DNA from: Bradyrhizobium liaoningense | GTDB taxonomy: Bacteria > Pseudomonadota > Alphaproteobacteria > Rhizobiales > Xanthobacteraceae | Assembly: GCF_018130955.1 (NCBI RefSeq) | Contig: NZ_JAFCJM010000035.1 | Location: forward strand, 1 to 64,000 | Length of the DNA: 64,000 nucleotides | Direction: 5' to 3' | Part shown: positions 27,149 to 35,729 of the stretch, one piece after another | Layout: each line of letters opens with the position of its first letter | How positions within the stretch are numbered: position 1 is the stretch's first letter | The notes under the pieces: model-generated | What the model saw: only the letters and a program-made list of their open reading frames with translations | What the model was told of the DNA's origin: nothing | Database searches by the model: none | Program-made: the position numbers and the translations under genes

Positions 27149-28579
27149 ATGGCTGTAGCAACTTACAGTTCCGACAATGTCGAGTCAGTCTCGTCAACAC
27201 GCGGCGCCGTTCTCCAGCGGCCTTTTCAGGTCGTTGTCATCGCAACCGACTTCTTGCTGATCCTGCTTTGCTACGTTGTGGCTGCCGAATCATATCGTGC
27301 CATGGTCGCCTCTGCCGCGGACGGCGCGTCGATTGGAGCCGGATTGATTGTCGGCGTCGTGTTCGTGGCGATTGCCTACTTTCAAGGCGTCTACGCAACG
27401 CATCGGCTCCTGAGCCTTGTCTGGCAGCTGCGCAAGGCTGTCATCATCTGGCTGGCCTCGCTCACGATTCTTGCTGTGGCGGCGTTTCTGCTGAAATCGA
27501 CGGACAATTTGTCCCGCGGCACCGTCATCATGTTTGCCGCGATCGGCGGCGTAGGTCTGACCAGCCTGCGCGTTGCGTGGCAGTTCGCGCTCGGCACGAG
27601 CTTTGCGAGGGGACGATTGGTCGATCGCAAGGTCGCTCTGCTCAGCCTGAAGCCGCTCGATTTCACCTCGAACCGCTTCAAGGATCTGCGGCGCAACGGA
27701 TTCGACGTGGTGCGGCACTTCGTGCTTGGCGGCGATAGCGACGGAAGCCGGTTGGAGCGGGAGATTCGCGACGTCATCCGCCAGGCGCGTGCGGCCGACG
27801 TCGACGAATATCTGTTGGCAGTCGATTGGAACGAGCTGCCGTTGGTGCAGAAGCTCGGGCAGCATTTGCGCGCCGTGCCGCAGCCGATCCGACTGCTGCC
27901 GGACAATTCGATCGCCGATCTCGTATCGCGGCCGTTCCTGCCGGTCAGCGGGACGGTTGCGATCGAAATCCAGCGGCCTCCGCTCAGCGTGTTCGAGCGC
28001 TTGCAGAAGCGCTGCCTCGACGTCGGCGTGGCCATGTTCGCACTCGTCGTCCTGGCACCGCTCCTCGTGACGGTCGCCGTTCTGATCAAGCTGGATTCCG
28101 ACGGCCCCATCATCTTTCGACAGTCGCGCCGCGGCTTCAACGGCAAGCCATTCGAGATCTGGAAGTTTCGCAGCATGACCGTCTGCGAGAACGGTCAGAC
28201 GATCGCCCAGGCGACGAAGATGGACGCGCGGATTACGAAGCTCGGACGGTTCCTGCGAATGACGAGCATTGACGAGCTGCCCCAGCTCTGGAACGTGCTC
28301 CGGGGCGACATGTCCCTGGTCGGGCCGCGCCCGCATGCGCTGGCCCACGACAATTACTACGATGAGCTCATCAGCAATTATGTGTACCGCCATCACATGA
28401 AGCCGGGCCTGACCGGCTGGGCGCAGGTCAATGGTTTTCGTGGCGAAACGCCGACCATCGACCTCATGGAGAAGCGGGTTGAGTACGATGTCTGGTACGT
28501 CAGCAACTGGAGCATTTGGCTCGATCTGAAGATCATGGTCCGGACGGCCGCCGCCGTCTTGTTCCAGGAAGCCTACTGA
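27149..28579 (+). CDS. Exopolysaccharide priming glycosyltransferase (WcaJ-type polyprenyl-P sugar transferase)
   Basis: A 476-residue polyprenyl-phosphate sugar-1-phosphate transferase. The N-terminal third has four to five TM helices and a CoA-binding-like region. Residues from about 285 form the catalytic PHPT domain with FRQSRRGFNGKPFEIWKFRS, ITKLGRFLRMTSIDELPQLW, MSLVGPRPH and KPGLTGWAQVNGFRGET. It loads the first sugar phosphate, usually glucose or galactose, onto undecaprenyl phosphate at the inner membrane. It heads the exopolysaccharide cluster. A dispersed repeat with a strong stem-loop follows it. Confidence 0.92.
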   Translation: MAVATYSSDNVESVSSTRGAVLQRPFQVVVIATDFLLILLCYVVAAESYRAMVASAADGASIGAGLIVGVVFVAIAYFQGVYATHRLLSLVWQLRKAVIIWLASLTILAVAAFLLKSTDNLSRGTVIMFAAIGGVGLTSLRVAWQFALGTSFARGRLVDRKVALLSLKPLDFTSNRFKDLRRNGFDVVRHFVLGGDSDGSRLEREIRDVIRQARAADVDEYLLAVDWNELPLVQKLGQHLRAVPQPIRLLPDNSIADLVSRPFLPVSGTVAIEIQRPPLSVFERLQKRCLDVGVAMFALVVLAPLLVTVAVLIKLDSDGPIIFRQSRRGFNGKPFEIWKFRSMTVCENGQTIAQATKMDARITKLGRFLRMTSIDELPQLWNVLRGDMSLVGPRPHALAHDNYYDELISNYVYRHHMKPGLTGWAQVNGFRGETPTIDLMEKRVEYDVWYVSNWSIWLDLKIMVRTAAAVLFQEAY

Positions 28580-28615
28580 GGATAGACGCGAGGAGTTCGG
28601 ACCATCGCGCTCCCT

Positions 28616-28769
28616 AAAGCATGATCCGGACCCCGCAGGGCCGCGTTGGCGCAAAGTGAGCAGCGGCGTTCCCTCGCGATAAACGCGGAACGCGTTTGTG
28701 CGGAGATCGTGCTCAAATAAGGAGCTAAAGTGCGATGCCGATTCGACCTAAAGCCATCGCGCTTTAGCG
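28616..28769. repeat. Dispersed stem-loop repeat, copy 1
   Basis: This stretch shares its order of blocks with 31822-31952: GCATGATCCGGA, CGCGGAACGCGTTTG, CGGAGATC-TGCTCAAA, GCGATG, ATTCGACCT, CCATCGCGCTT. It looks like a repeat family common in Bradyrhizobium genomes. Its right part forms a hairpin (28725-28767). It supplies the stop codon of the membrane-protein gene on the minus strand. Confidence 0.7.
28725..28767 (-). terminator. Stem-loop at the stop codon of the small membrane-protein gene
   Basis: Arms CTAAAGTGCGATG (28725-28737) and CATCGCGCTTTAG (28755-28767) pair with one mismatch around an 17-base loop. The minus-strand stop codon TAA at 28764-28766 lies inside the stem. It probably ends transcription from both sides. 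Confidence 0.55.
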
Positions 28770-29075
28770 ATCCGCGCGGTCCCCAGCTCGATTCCCACCC
28801 TGCATCTTCTTGAAGAAACCGACGATCGCGTCGCGCAGCGCCAGCAGCGGGGGGACCAGCACAAAGAAGGTCCCCATCGCAACCGACATCACGACGTGAC
28901 GCAGCGAGAGCGGCTCGTCCTGATCAGGATCTGAGGTCGAGTTCCGATCGATCGGAGCTGGCGCAAGAGTTGCGGGCGGGCTCGGCCGCCGCGGCTTGCG
29001 CGGGGGAACCATGATCAGGACGAACAGAATGTTGAGCAGCACCCACGCGCTCAAGACAATGAGCACAGTCACCAT
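28764..29075 (-). CDS. Small two-TM membrane protein, paralogue of the protein at 3229
   Basis: A 103-residue protein: N-terminal TM helix (VLIVLSAWVLLNILFVLIMV), a Pro/Arg-rich linker, the conserved EPLSLRHVV block, a second hydrophobic stretch and a basic tail. It matches the protein at 3229-3513 along its whole length. AGG stands five bases before the ATG. Function unknown. Its location between the priming transferase and the tyrosine kinase hints at a link with the envelope, no more. Confidence 0.7.
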   Translation of the reverse strand: MVTVLIVLSAWVLLNILFVLIMVPPRKPRRPSPPATLAPAPIDRNSTSDPDQDEPLSLRHVVMSVAMGTFFVLVPPLLALRDAIVGFFKKMQGGNRAGDRADR

Positions 29076-29539
29076 TCGAACCTACCAAAAAGCCAACAAA
29101 TATAAGGTCAAGTTAGCTCCCGGGAACCCAGAAAGAAAGGGTGCACAGAACCTCGGCAGCGGCGATTATCCGTGAGGCGGCAGCTTATTCCGCCTATTCC
29201 CGACCAATGGGCAATTGCAACAAAAGTTTATGTCGCGACAGCCCGTGGTCCACGACCGTGGTGGTTCGCTACGGCAAGGGTCGCAGTTTGTGGATTCCGG
29301 ACGACTACGGTGTTCGGGGAGGACGTGCGCGCTCGACTGCTTGCGGCCTGGCGCGCCCTTGAGCGCCGAATGATCGGCTGTGCGGCACCAATGCGTCGAC
29401 GACCAGGCATGTCGACTTGCAGGGCAGGATGTCGAGGACCTGACCATGTCCGGACTCATGCGGACGCGCCACGACCGCGGCGCCGAGGGCTCGGTCGACC
29501 GCGGCGACACGGACCGTTGTCGGTCGCTTTTCGCTCCGC
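29076..29539. other. Intergenic region without a supported gene
   Basis: About 460 bases downstream of the tyrosine-kinase gene and upstream of the leftward membrane-protein gene. Several overlapping short frames exist on both strands; none has a ribosome site with a coherent protein. It may include a decayed gene that could not be recognised. Confidence 0.4.
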
Positions 29540-31789
29540 TTACGTGTGTTCGACGTAATAGCTGTTGTGGTGCTTGCCCTTATACGCCTCGATGCGCTTG
29601 AGCATCTTGGGGTCGGCGCGGTTGAGCACGGCGCCGATCAGCTTCTTCTGCAGAACTTCCGAGCCGGACACCGATTCCTGAATCGCGCTTCGCGTCGTGC
29701 TGCCCCATTCGATCACATAGACCATGGCGTCGATCAGGAAGCTCACTGCTTTGGAGTCCGCGACCGGCATTACCGGAGCGAGATCGATCACGATGTAGTC
29801 GTAGTCCTCCCGCACCATTGCGAGCAGGTCCGAGAGCGCTTTGGAGGCCATCACGTCGGCAGAGTTGACCATGCGCGAGGCGACGACGGACGGCAGGAAG
29901 TCGAGCCCTGTCTCCTTGCTGCGCTGGATGTGATATCCGAACGAGCTCGGGTCGGTCAGCGCCTCGATCAGGCCGGTCTTGGCGTTAGGTGCGAGCTCCC
30001 GGGTCAGCGAGCGCGTATGCAGGTCGCCGTCGATCAACAGCGTGCGGTGGCCGGTCAGCGCGGTCAAGTGTCCGAAATTGGCGGCCACCGTCGTCTTGCC
30101 TTCCTTCGGCAAGGACGAGACGATGCCGATCACCTTGATCTCGCGATTGAGCCGCGCGACGTCGATCGATACCTTGATGTTGCGCAAGGTTTCAGCGAAG
30201 CGCGAAAACGGGTGGTCGACCACATAGCGGGAGACCGCCCGGTTGGCGTTTCCGGTATCTCGACCTGCGAGCGGCACCAATGCGCGCGCCTTCTGTGTCT
30301 GGTGTACCGAGCGGACGTCCGGAAGGATGCCGAGACACTTTACGCCGAGTTCCTCCTCGACCTCGCCCGGGGTACGCAGGACGTCGCTCAACAGTTCGCG
30401 CGCAAACGCGGCGCCAAAGCCGAGACAGAGCCCGCCCACCAGGCCGCCCACCAGCGCCAGCATCGTTTTCGGCGAGCTCTTGCGATCAGGCTTCGTGGCG
30501 GTGCTGATGAGGCGCGCCTCGCTCAGAGGGAAGCTCTGATTTTGGGTCGCGCTCTGGAGCTTCTCCAGGAAGTTGTTGTAGAGATTCCGATAGGTATCGG
30601 CCGCGCTCTCGAGATCGCGCAGCTTGACTTCGGCTTGCCCGGTATGGCCGGCCTGAGCAACGAGCTCCTTCACGTTCTTCTCGAGGGAGGCCTCTCGGCT
30701 CTTGGCGATCTCATAATCGCTGCGATAGGCGTCGGCGATGCGGCGAACCTCGTCGGCGATGTTCTTGCGCAGTTCCTCCATCTTGTTGGCCAGGTTCACG
30801 GCCGCCAGATGGGTCTTGCCGTAACGCTTCGACCAATCGGAATACTGCGCCTGCAAATCAAGGTACTGGGCGCGCAGGCGGGTGATGACCGTGTTGTTGA
30901 GCGCGTCCGTCACCGTTGGCTGGGCAAGGTCCTGATCGGAGATCCCGTCGATCCGGTCGAGCCGCGCCTTCGCTTCGGCCGTTGCCGCGCGGGCCTGGAC
31001 GAGCTGTGTGTTGAGGTCGGAGAGCTGTTGCTCGGACATTAAGCCGCGACTGGTTCCAACGATGTTGTGCTCGGCCTTGAAGGTTTGCACCGCCCGGTCG
31101 CTGGCGGAGGCCTGCTCGCTGAGCTCGGCGCTGCGTTGCTGGAGCCATTCGGTCGCGCGTTTGGTCGACTGGTATTTTGCCTCCAGCGCGCCCACAATAT
31201 AGGCATCCGCGATGGCATTGGCGACCTTCATCGCCTTGTCCGGGCTCTCCGAACGATAGCTAAGCGAAAGCACGTACGTGGTCAGCACGCGCTCGACCCG
31301 GAGGTTCTTCTGCACACGTTCGACCACGGCGTGCTCGATGCGTTCCTGCGATGCCGGCTCACCGGAGCCGAACAGCGACATGATCCTGCCGATCGCCACC
31401 GCGACGGCTCCGGCATTGGATCCGGTGAATTCGGGATCCTGCGTCAGCTTAAGGCGCCGAACGACCGACAGGATGAGGTCGTCCGAATTGATCACCTCGA
31501 CCTGGCTGTCGACATAGCCGGTATCAATGAGTGCGCTGTTGGTGCCGCTGTCCTTGTCCAGCACCTGCGTCTGGCGGGTGTCCATCATGATGCGGGCATT
31601 TGCCGTATACATCGGCTTAGCCAGCGCCAGATAGATCAGCACGAGCATCAAGGCGCCGCAGACGGCCGCGACGATCAGAGGCCACTGCCGGCGCAGCACA
31701 TCGGCCACGCGATCGAAGCTCAGGACGGCTCCACCAAATTCGATTCCGAACCGGTGGGCGGAATGGAATTGTTCCCGGGGTTGATACAT
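29540..31789 (-). CDS. Polysaccharide co-polymerase and tyrosine autokinase (ExoP/Wzc-like)
   Basis: A 749-residue protein. A Wzz-type domain starts with a TM helix at about 35-57 (WPLIVAAVCGALMLVLIYLA). A long periplasmic coiled coil follows, then a second TM helix near 455-475 (MLALVGGLVGGLCLGFGAAF) and a BY-kinase domain. Kinase motifs are SSLPKEGKTT (Walker A, about 554-563), LLIDGDLHTRS (Walker A') and YDYIVIDLAP (Walker B). The C-terminus has a small tyrosine cluster (NSYYVEHT). Such proteins set chain length and drive export with the polymerase. The ATG at 31789 is preferred; the frame upstream runs into the dispersed repeat. Confidence 0.9.
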   Translation of the reverse strand: MYQPREQFHSAHRFGIEFGGAVLSFDRVADVLRRQWPLIVAAVCGALMLVLIYLALAKPMYTANARIMMDTRQTQVLDKDSGTNSALIDTGYVDSQVEVINSDDLILSVVRRLKLTQDPEFTGSNAGAVAVAIGRIMSLFGSGEPASQERIEHAVVERVQKNLRVERVLTTYVLSLSYRSESPDKAMKVANAIADAYIVGALEAKYQSTKRATEWLQQRSAELSEQASASDRAVQTFKAEHNIVGTSRGLMSEQQLSDLNTQLVQARAATAEAKARLDRIDGISDQDLAQPTVTDALNNTVITRLRAQYLDLQAQYSDWSKRYGKTHLAAVNLANKMEELRKNIADEVRRIADAYRSDYEIAKSREASLEKNVKELVAQAGHTGQAEVKLRDLESAADTYRNLYNNFLEKLQSATQNQSFPLSEARLISTATKPDRKSSPKTMLALVGGLVGGLCLGFGAAFARELLSDVLRTPGEVEEELGVKCLGILPDVRSVHQTQKARALVPLAGRDTGNANRAVSRYVVDHPFSRFAETLRNIKVSIDVARLNREIKVIGIVSSLPKEGKTTVAANFGHLTALTGHRTLLIDGDLHTRSLTRELAPNAKTGLIEALTDPSSFGYHIQRSKETGLDFLPSVVASRMVNSADVMASKALSDLLAMVREDYDYIVIDLAPVMPVADSKAVSFLIDAMVYVIEWGSTTRSAIQESVSGSEVLQKKLIGAVLNRADPKMLKRIEAYKGKHHNSYYVEHT

Positions 31790-31821
31790 TTGGAAATTCA
31801 CTGCCTTGGCGATGATGACTG

Positions 31822-31952
31822 GAGCATGATCCGGAGAAGCGCGAAGCGGCTCTCCCTCGCGACAAACGCGGAACGCGTTTGCGCGGAGATCATGCTCAAA
31901 CAGAGAGCCAAAGCGCGATGATGATTCGACCTGAATCCATCGCGCTTCAGCG
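31822..31952. repeat. Dispersed stem-loop repeat, copy 2
   Basis: Same block order and orientation as 28616-28769, with internal palindrome AAACGCGGAACGCGTTT shared by both copies. It fills the space between the kinase gene and the upstream small-protein gene and supplies the latter's stop codon. Confidence 0.7.
31910..31948 (-). terminator. Stem-loop at the stop codon of the exported protein gene
   Basis: Arms AAAGCGCGATG (31910-31920) and CATCGCGCTT (31938-31947) pair, with inner GATTC/GAATC pairing extending the stem. The minus-strand stop TGA (31947-31949) is at its edge, and CTTT follows the stem. This may separate transcription of the small gene from that of the kinase gene. Confidence 0.55.
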
Positions 31953-32525
31953 TGGGATAGGAAGGGGCTTGAACGGGTTAGCCAGTTTCGTCTTCCATTC
32001 TCCCTCGATGAGATCGCCGCCGCGACCGGGTTTCTTGGTGTTCTTGTCCCGTGTTGCAAGTTGCGCGCCGGTGCCGTCCTCTCCAGCCGCCGAATAACCA
32101 GCCTGCACCGCGAGATCGCCCACCCGTTGGGTGAACTCCTTGATCTTGCGCGCCGCGTCAGGCTTGGTCGCGGTGCACCGCGCTTCGGCGAGACGAAGCG
32201 CGCCGCCGATCGCGGACCGGTCCGACGAGGTCGACTCGGTGATCAGTGTCTGCACGGACGGCAGGATCGCGGGATTGGTGGCGATGTAGGAGGCAAGCTG
32301 AAATTTCAGCTTCTCCTTGTCGTTACGCAGCCTCTCGAGCAGAGAGGACGGCGATTTGACGAACGTATCGAGGTCAACCTGGCGCGCACGATCGGAGGAT
32401 TCAACGCATTGCGCATGGCATGGCTGGACGAAAAGGACGGCCAGCACCGAACCGATCAAGACGACCGATCGCAGTCGCAGCTGTCCGTCGACTGCCGCCT
32501 GACGGATTCCGAATGTTCTTCTCAT
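31947..32525 (-). CDS. Exported hypothetical protein of the exopolysaccharide locus
   Basis: A 192-residue protein with a signal peptide (LRSVVLIGSVLAVLFVQPCHA). The mature part is mainly helical and contains QCVESSDRARQVDLDTFVKS and two further conserved-looking stretches. GAAGGAGAAGGA stands directly before the ATG at 32525, settling the start. Its place between the kinase and the acyltransferase cluster suggests a periplasmic role in export or assembly, but no family is recognised. Confidence 0.7.
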   Translation of the reverse strand: MRRTFGIRQAAVDGQLRLRSVVLIGSVLAVLFVQPCHAQCVESSDRARQVDLDTFVKSPSSLLERLRNDKEKLKFQLASYIATNPAILPSVQTLITESTSSDRSAIGGALRLAEARCTATKPDAARKIKEFTQRVGDLAVQAGYSAAGEDGTGAQLATRDKNTKKPGRGGDLIEGEWKTKLANPFKPLPIPR

Positions 32526-33131
32526 TCCTTCTCCTTCGTCGGCTCCATGCAAACGACGGCAATGAGGGTGACGAACAACTGTGTCAATTTTTGTGCGATG
32601 CAGCAGCTTCACGTGCACAAACGACGGAGTTCCATCTCAAGAGGTGTCGTGCGATTCGCGCGCGTGCTCGTGCTCGACCGTTGTGCAGATGTCGCCTGCG
32701 TGTGCAGGAGGCGACGAGTCGATGCACACGATCGTTGCAGCGGAAGCGTCACGCAAACCCTCCTCAACAACTCTGCTGCGCAGTTGTTCCAACATGTCGC
32801 GCATGATTCAGAAAAATGGCAGAGCTGTGAATCTTTTCGCAACAACGTCGGATTTTGCGCAAACTTTGCGCGCAAAACATCGCGACCATCTCAGGAGCAG
32901 TCGAGGTCTGCGCGCTAGGCGCGCGGCAATTGAAGCGCGATTGGCTTCGAGCTCGAGCTGCTTTTCCCGTCACGATACGCAAGCTTGGCGCAAATATGTT
33001 CGAACAGACCACGAGCGATGAAATTGCCGCTGGCCGTCATGCAGTGACGAGAGCGCTGCGCGGTGCGCAGATTGAAAGAGGAATCGAAGTAAGACACACT
33101 GCTGCAGTGCAATATCGATAGGAATGTTGAA
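32526..33131. promoter_or_regulatory. Divergent promoter region of the exopolysaccharide cluster
   Basis: About 600 bases with no supported gene between two outward-facing genes. Notable elements are the inverted repeat AACAACT-AGTTGTT at 32766-32788 and a TTTTGCGC-GCGCAAAA stretch near 32855-32877. The length matches other long control regions in this cluster. Confidence 0.5.
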
Positions 33132-34343
33132 GTGACGGAGTTGGTTCACCGTGAGAAAGCTCATGTCCTTCCGCTCGACAGTATCCGGGGAATAGCGGCG
33201 ACGTCGGTGGTGATTCACCACCTGCTCCTGATGCCGACATTTCTCGCGGCGTTTCCGCACAACGCGTGGATCAACTGGTCGTTTTTCAGAAGCGCCTGGC
33301 TTCTGGTCGACCTCTTCTTCGTGCTCAGTGGCATCGTGATGACGCTGAGCTACGTCAATGGCGAGTTCGGTCGCTTCTCGGTGCGTGAATTCATGGTGCG
33401 GCGGCTTGCGCGCGTCTATCCGCTGCACATCGTCATGCTGCTCGCAAGTCTGCTGTTTCGCCTGCTGCGGATCGGCCTGGTCATGGCCGGGGTCGTGGCG
33501 GCGGTGCCGGCGGCGTTCGAGGTGAACAACGGCTACTCGTTCGTGCTCAACATGTTTCTGCTGCACTCGATGGGATTCATCGATTATCTGAGCTGGAACG
33601 CGCCGAGCTGGAGCATCAGCGTCGAGTTCTACACCTACCTGGTATTCGGCCTGGTGGTCCTGCTCGCCCAGCGGCTGAGCTCGCTCTTGTGTCTTTATAT
33701 ATGTGCCGGGCTGATTGCGGCCGGCAGCCTGCTCGTCATCATCTTCGTGCTCGGCAAGCAGAGCCTCGGGCTTCAGACCGACTTCGGCATCCTGCGCTGC
33801 TTCGCGAGCTTTTTTGTCGGCGTCGTGACGGTCCGCCTGGTCCAGCGCGTGCCGCGGGGAATCGCGCCGGCATCGCAAGGCGCGATCCAGCTTGCGGCCA
33901 TGGTTGCGAGTATTGTGCTTGTGTCGGCCGTCGAGGCCTACCCGGCGGCGAGTTTCCTCGCGCCATTGACCTTTGCGATCTTCCTGGGAAGCCTGCTGGC
34001 GTTTCCCGATGCGATGCTGGTGCCGCGGATGCTGGTCGCAAGGCCGCTGGTCTGGGTCGGGCGGAGATCCTATTCCGTCTACATGGTTCACGCGCTCGTG
34101 GTGCTCTTTGCCGAATACTTCGTGCGCGCGCTCGGTGCTCGGCCCATCGGTGCGCTCGATTCGATCTGTGCCGGGCTGCCTGCCACCATCAATCTGGTCC
34201 TCTCGCTCGCGGCGGTATTCGTCGTCTCGCATTTCACCTACCTCTACGTGGAAATTCCCGGCGGCAAGCTGTTCCGGAATCTGCTTCGGACCCGGCCGGA
34301 TTTTTCCTCCGTGCCGGCGCCCTCGGCGCGGCCGTCGAACTGA
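33132..34343 (+). CDS. Acyltransferase 3 (OafA-like) A
   Basis: A 403-residue inner-membrane O-acyltransferase with ten or more TM helices. The family marker LDSIRGIAATSVVIHH (His pair near residue 29) and DLFFVLSGIVMTLS are present, as is the RRLARVYPLH motif. Such enzymes add acetyl or succinyl groups to exported sugars. The start is a GTG with AGGA ahead. It is the first of a four-gene rightward run (acyltransferase, polymerase, two acyltransferases). Confidence 0.88.
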   Translation: MTELVHREKAHVLPLDSIRGIAATSVVIHHLLLMPTFLAAFPHNAWINWSFFRSAWLLVDLFFVLSGIVMTLSYVNGEFGRFSVREFMVRRLARVYPLHIVMLLASLLFRLLRIGLVMAGVVAAVPAAFEVNNGYSFVLNMFLLHSMGFIDYLSWNAPSWSISVEFYTYLVFGLVVLLAQRLSSLLCLYICAGLIAAGSLLVIIFVLGKQSLGLQTDFGILRCFASFFVGVVTVRLVQRVPRGIAPASQGAIQLAAMVASIVLVSAVEAYPAASFLAPLTFAIFLGSLLAFPDAMLVPRMLVARPLVWVGRRSYSVYMVHALVVLFAEYFVRALGARPIGALDSICAGLPATINLVLSLAAVFVVSHFTYLYVEIPGGKLFRNLLRTRPDFSSVPAPSARPSN

Positions 34344-34350
34344 GGCGGAT

Positions 34351-35700
34351 ATGAGCGCCTTCGTCATCCAGCGCCCCCGGGTCACACCGATCAGCCTCAA
34401 CATCGAGGCGATCGCGCTCGGAACCTATCTGGTCCGCGACGCCTTCGGCGGGGTGATGCGGTACTACACCAGCATCCTGCACATGGACGCGTTGTGGTAC
34501 GTTCCCGACGGCATCGCGATGCTGTGCCTCGTCCAGTTCGTCGTCCATTGCATTGTCCGCAATCGCAGCATCCTGGCGCTCCTGGTGCTGGTGCAGGTCA
34601 TGCTGTCCCTGGTGCTGAGCTACATCATGCTCGGCACCGGCAACGCCGCGATCTCGTCGTTCAAGATGATGCTGCCGATCTTCGTCGGCTTCTGCTTTTG
34701 CGATTCGAGCCTCGGCTCCTACAAGAAGCTGCTCTCGGTCGTCGCCGTGACGTTCTATCTGTCGGTGATCGGCGTCGTGCTGACCAAGTTCTTCCTCATG
34801 CCGTGGGTCGGGTTCAAATACGAGTCATTCGGCGCGGTGCGCGAGGCGGGGCGACTCTGGTGGGCCTATGGCGGGGACGACCAGCGCCTGATGGGCTTCG
34901 CGGCCGACAACACTATGGCCGCCTTCTTCATCCTGGCGTCGTTCGCCATCACGTCGATTCGCAAGAGTACGACCTGGTGCCTCGTGTTCGGCGGCGTCGC
35001 GATCTACGCCATTCGGCTGACCACCAGCAAGACGACCATGATCGTCCTGGTGCTCTATCTGCTGCTTCTGCTCTTCGTGCGCATGCTGCCGGAGAAGTCC
35101 CGCTTTCCCGCCATTCGCGGTATCGCGCTGTGGTCGTTCGCCGCGATCCTGCTTCCGTTCTTCATGATCGTGCTCGCGTCCGGCACCGCCGCGGTACCGC
35201 ACTCCACCATGTTCAGCATTCTCGATCGCATCAACAATAGCTGGCAGCTGCCCTTCGTCTATATGAGCCAGCTGATGCCGATCGGCCTAGTCACCGGCTG
35301 CGGCGCGGGATGTTTCAACTATCCGCAGAAATTGTTTTCGCCGCTCGCCGCCTATTGGGTGCCGGTCGATAATTTCTACATTGGCACGTACCTGATGTTC
35401 GGCCTGCCGTTCGTCGCATTCATGGTGATGGTGTTTCGCGCCACCTTTGCCGCGACCGACGTCTACAAGCTCACCCTGATCTTCGTCGTCAATCTCTTCA
35501 CGATTACGGTCCTGAACTACGGCCCGGCATCGGGCCTGCTGATCATCGCATTGAGCTTCAGCGAAGTGTTCTCCAAGCGCTTGTTGGCCAGGGACAAGAC
35601 GATAGACATTGTCGCGGCAAGCCGGCCGCGCCCGCTCCACGCGGTTCGGGTCGAGGGCGGACTGAGAAATCTCAGCGGCGACATGCCGAGGCCGGCATAG
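34351..35700 (+). CDS. Wzy-like polysaccharide polymerase
   Basis: A 449-residue protein of about ten to twelve TM helices with a large periplasmic loop (roughly 270-330) containing the RINNSWQLPF segment, typical of Wzy/O-antigen-ligase-like polymerases. Such enzymes join lipid-linked repeat units in the periplasm. GAGG lies shortly before the ATG, seven bases after the acyltransferase stop, so the two are co-transcribed. The family is diverse; assignment rests on topology and context. Confidence 0.75.
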   Translation: MSAFVIQRPRVTPISLNIEAIALGTYLVRDAFGGVMRYYTSILHMDALWYVPDGIAMLCLVQFVVHCIVRNRSILALLVLVQVMLSLVLSYIMLGTGNAAISSFKMMLPIFVGFCFCDSSLGSYKKLLSVVAVTFYLSVIGVVLTKFFLMPWVGFKYESFGAVREAGRLWWAYGGDDQRLMGFAADNTMAAFFILASFAITSIRKSTTWCLVFGGVAIYAIRLTTSKTTMIVLVLYLLLLLFVRMLPEKSRFPAIRGIALWSFAAILLPFFMIVLASGTAAVPHSTMFSILDRINNSWQLPFVYMSQLMPIGLVTGCGAGCFNYPQKLFSPLAAYWVPVDNFYIGTYLMFGLPFVAFMVMVFRATFAATDVYKLTLIFVVNLFTITVLNYGPASGLLIIALSFSEVFSKRLLARDKTIDIVAASRPRPLHAVRVEGGLRNLSGDMPRPA

Positions 35701-35729
35701 TCGGCTCGCAATGGAAAAGAAGGCGCGGA

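Noticed and set aside
29141..29558. Short frames on both strands in the 29.1-29.5 kb gap
   Set aside because: No ribosome site, domain or hydrophobic pattern supports any of them, and they overlap one another.
31790..32059. N-terminal extension of the tyrosine kinase
   Set aside because: The extension translates the dispersed repeat and the end of the upstream gene; the Wzz-type domain begins at the ATG at 31789.
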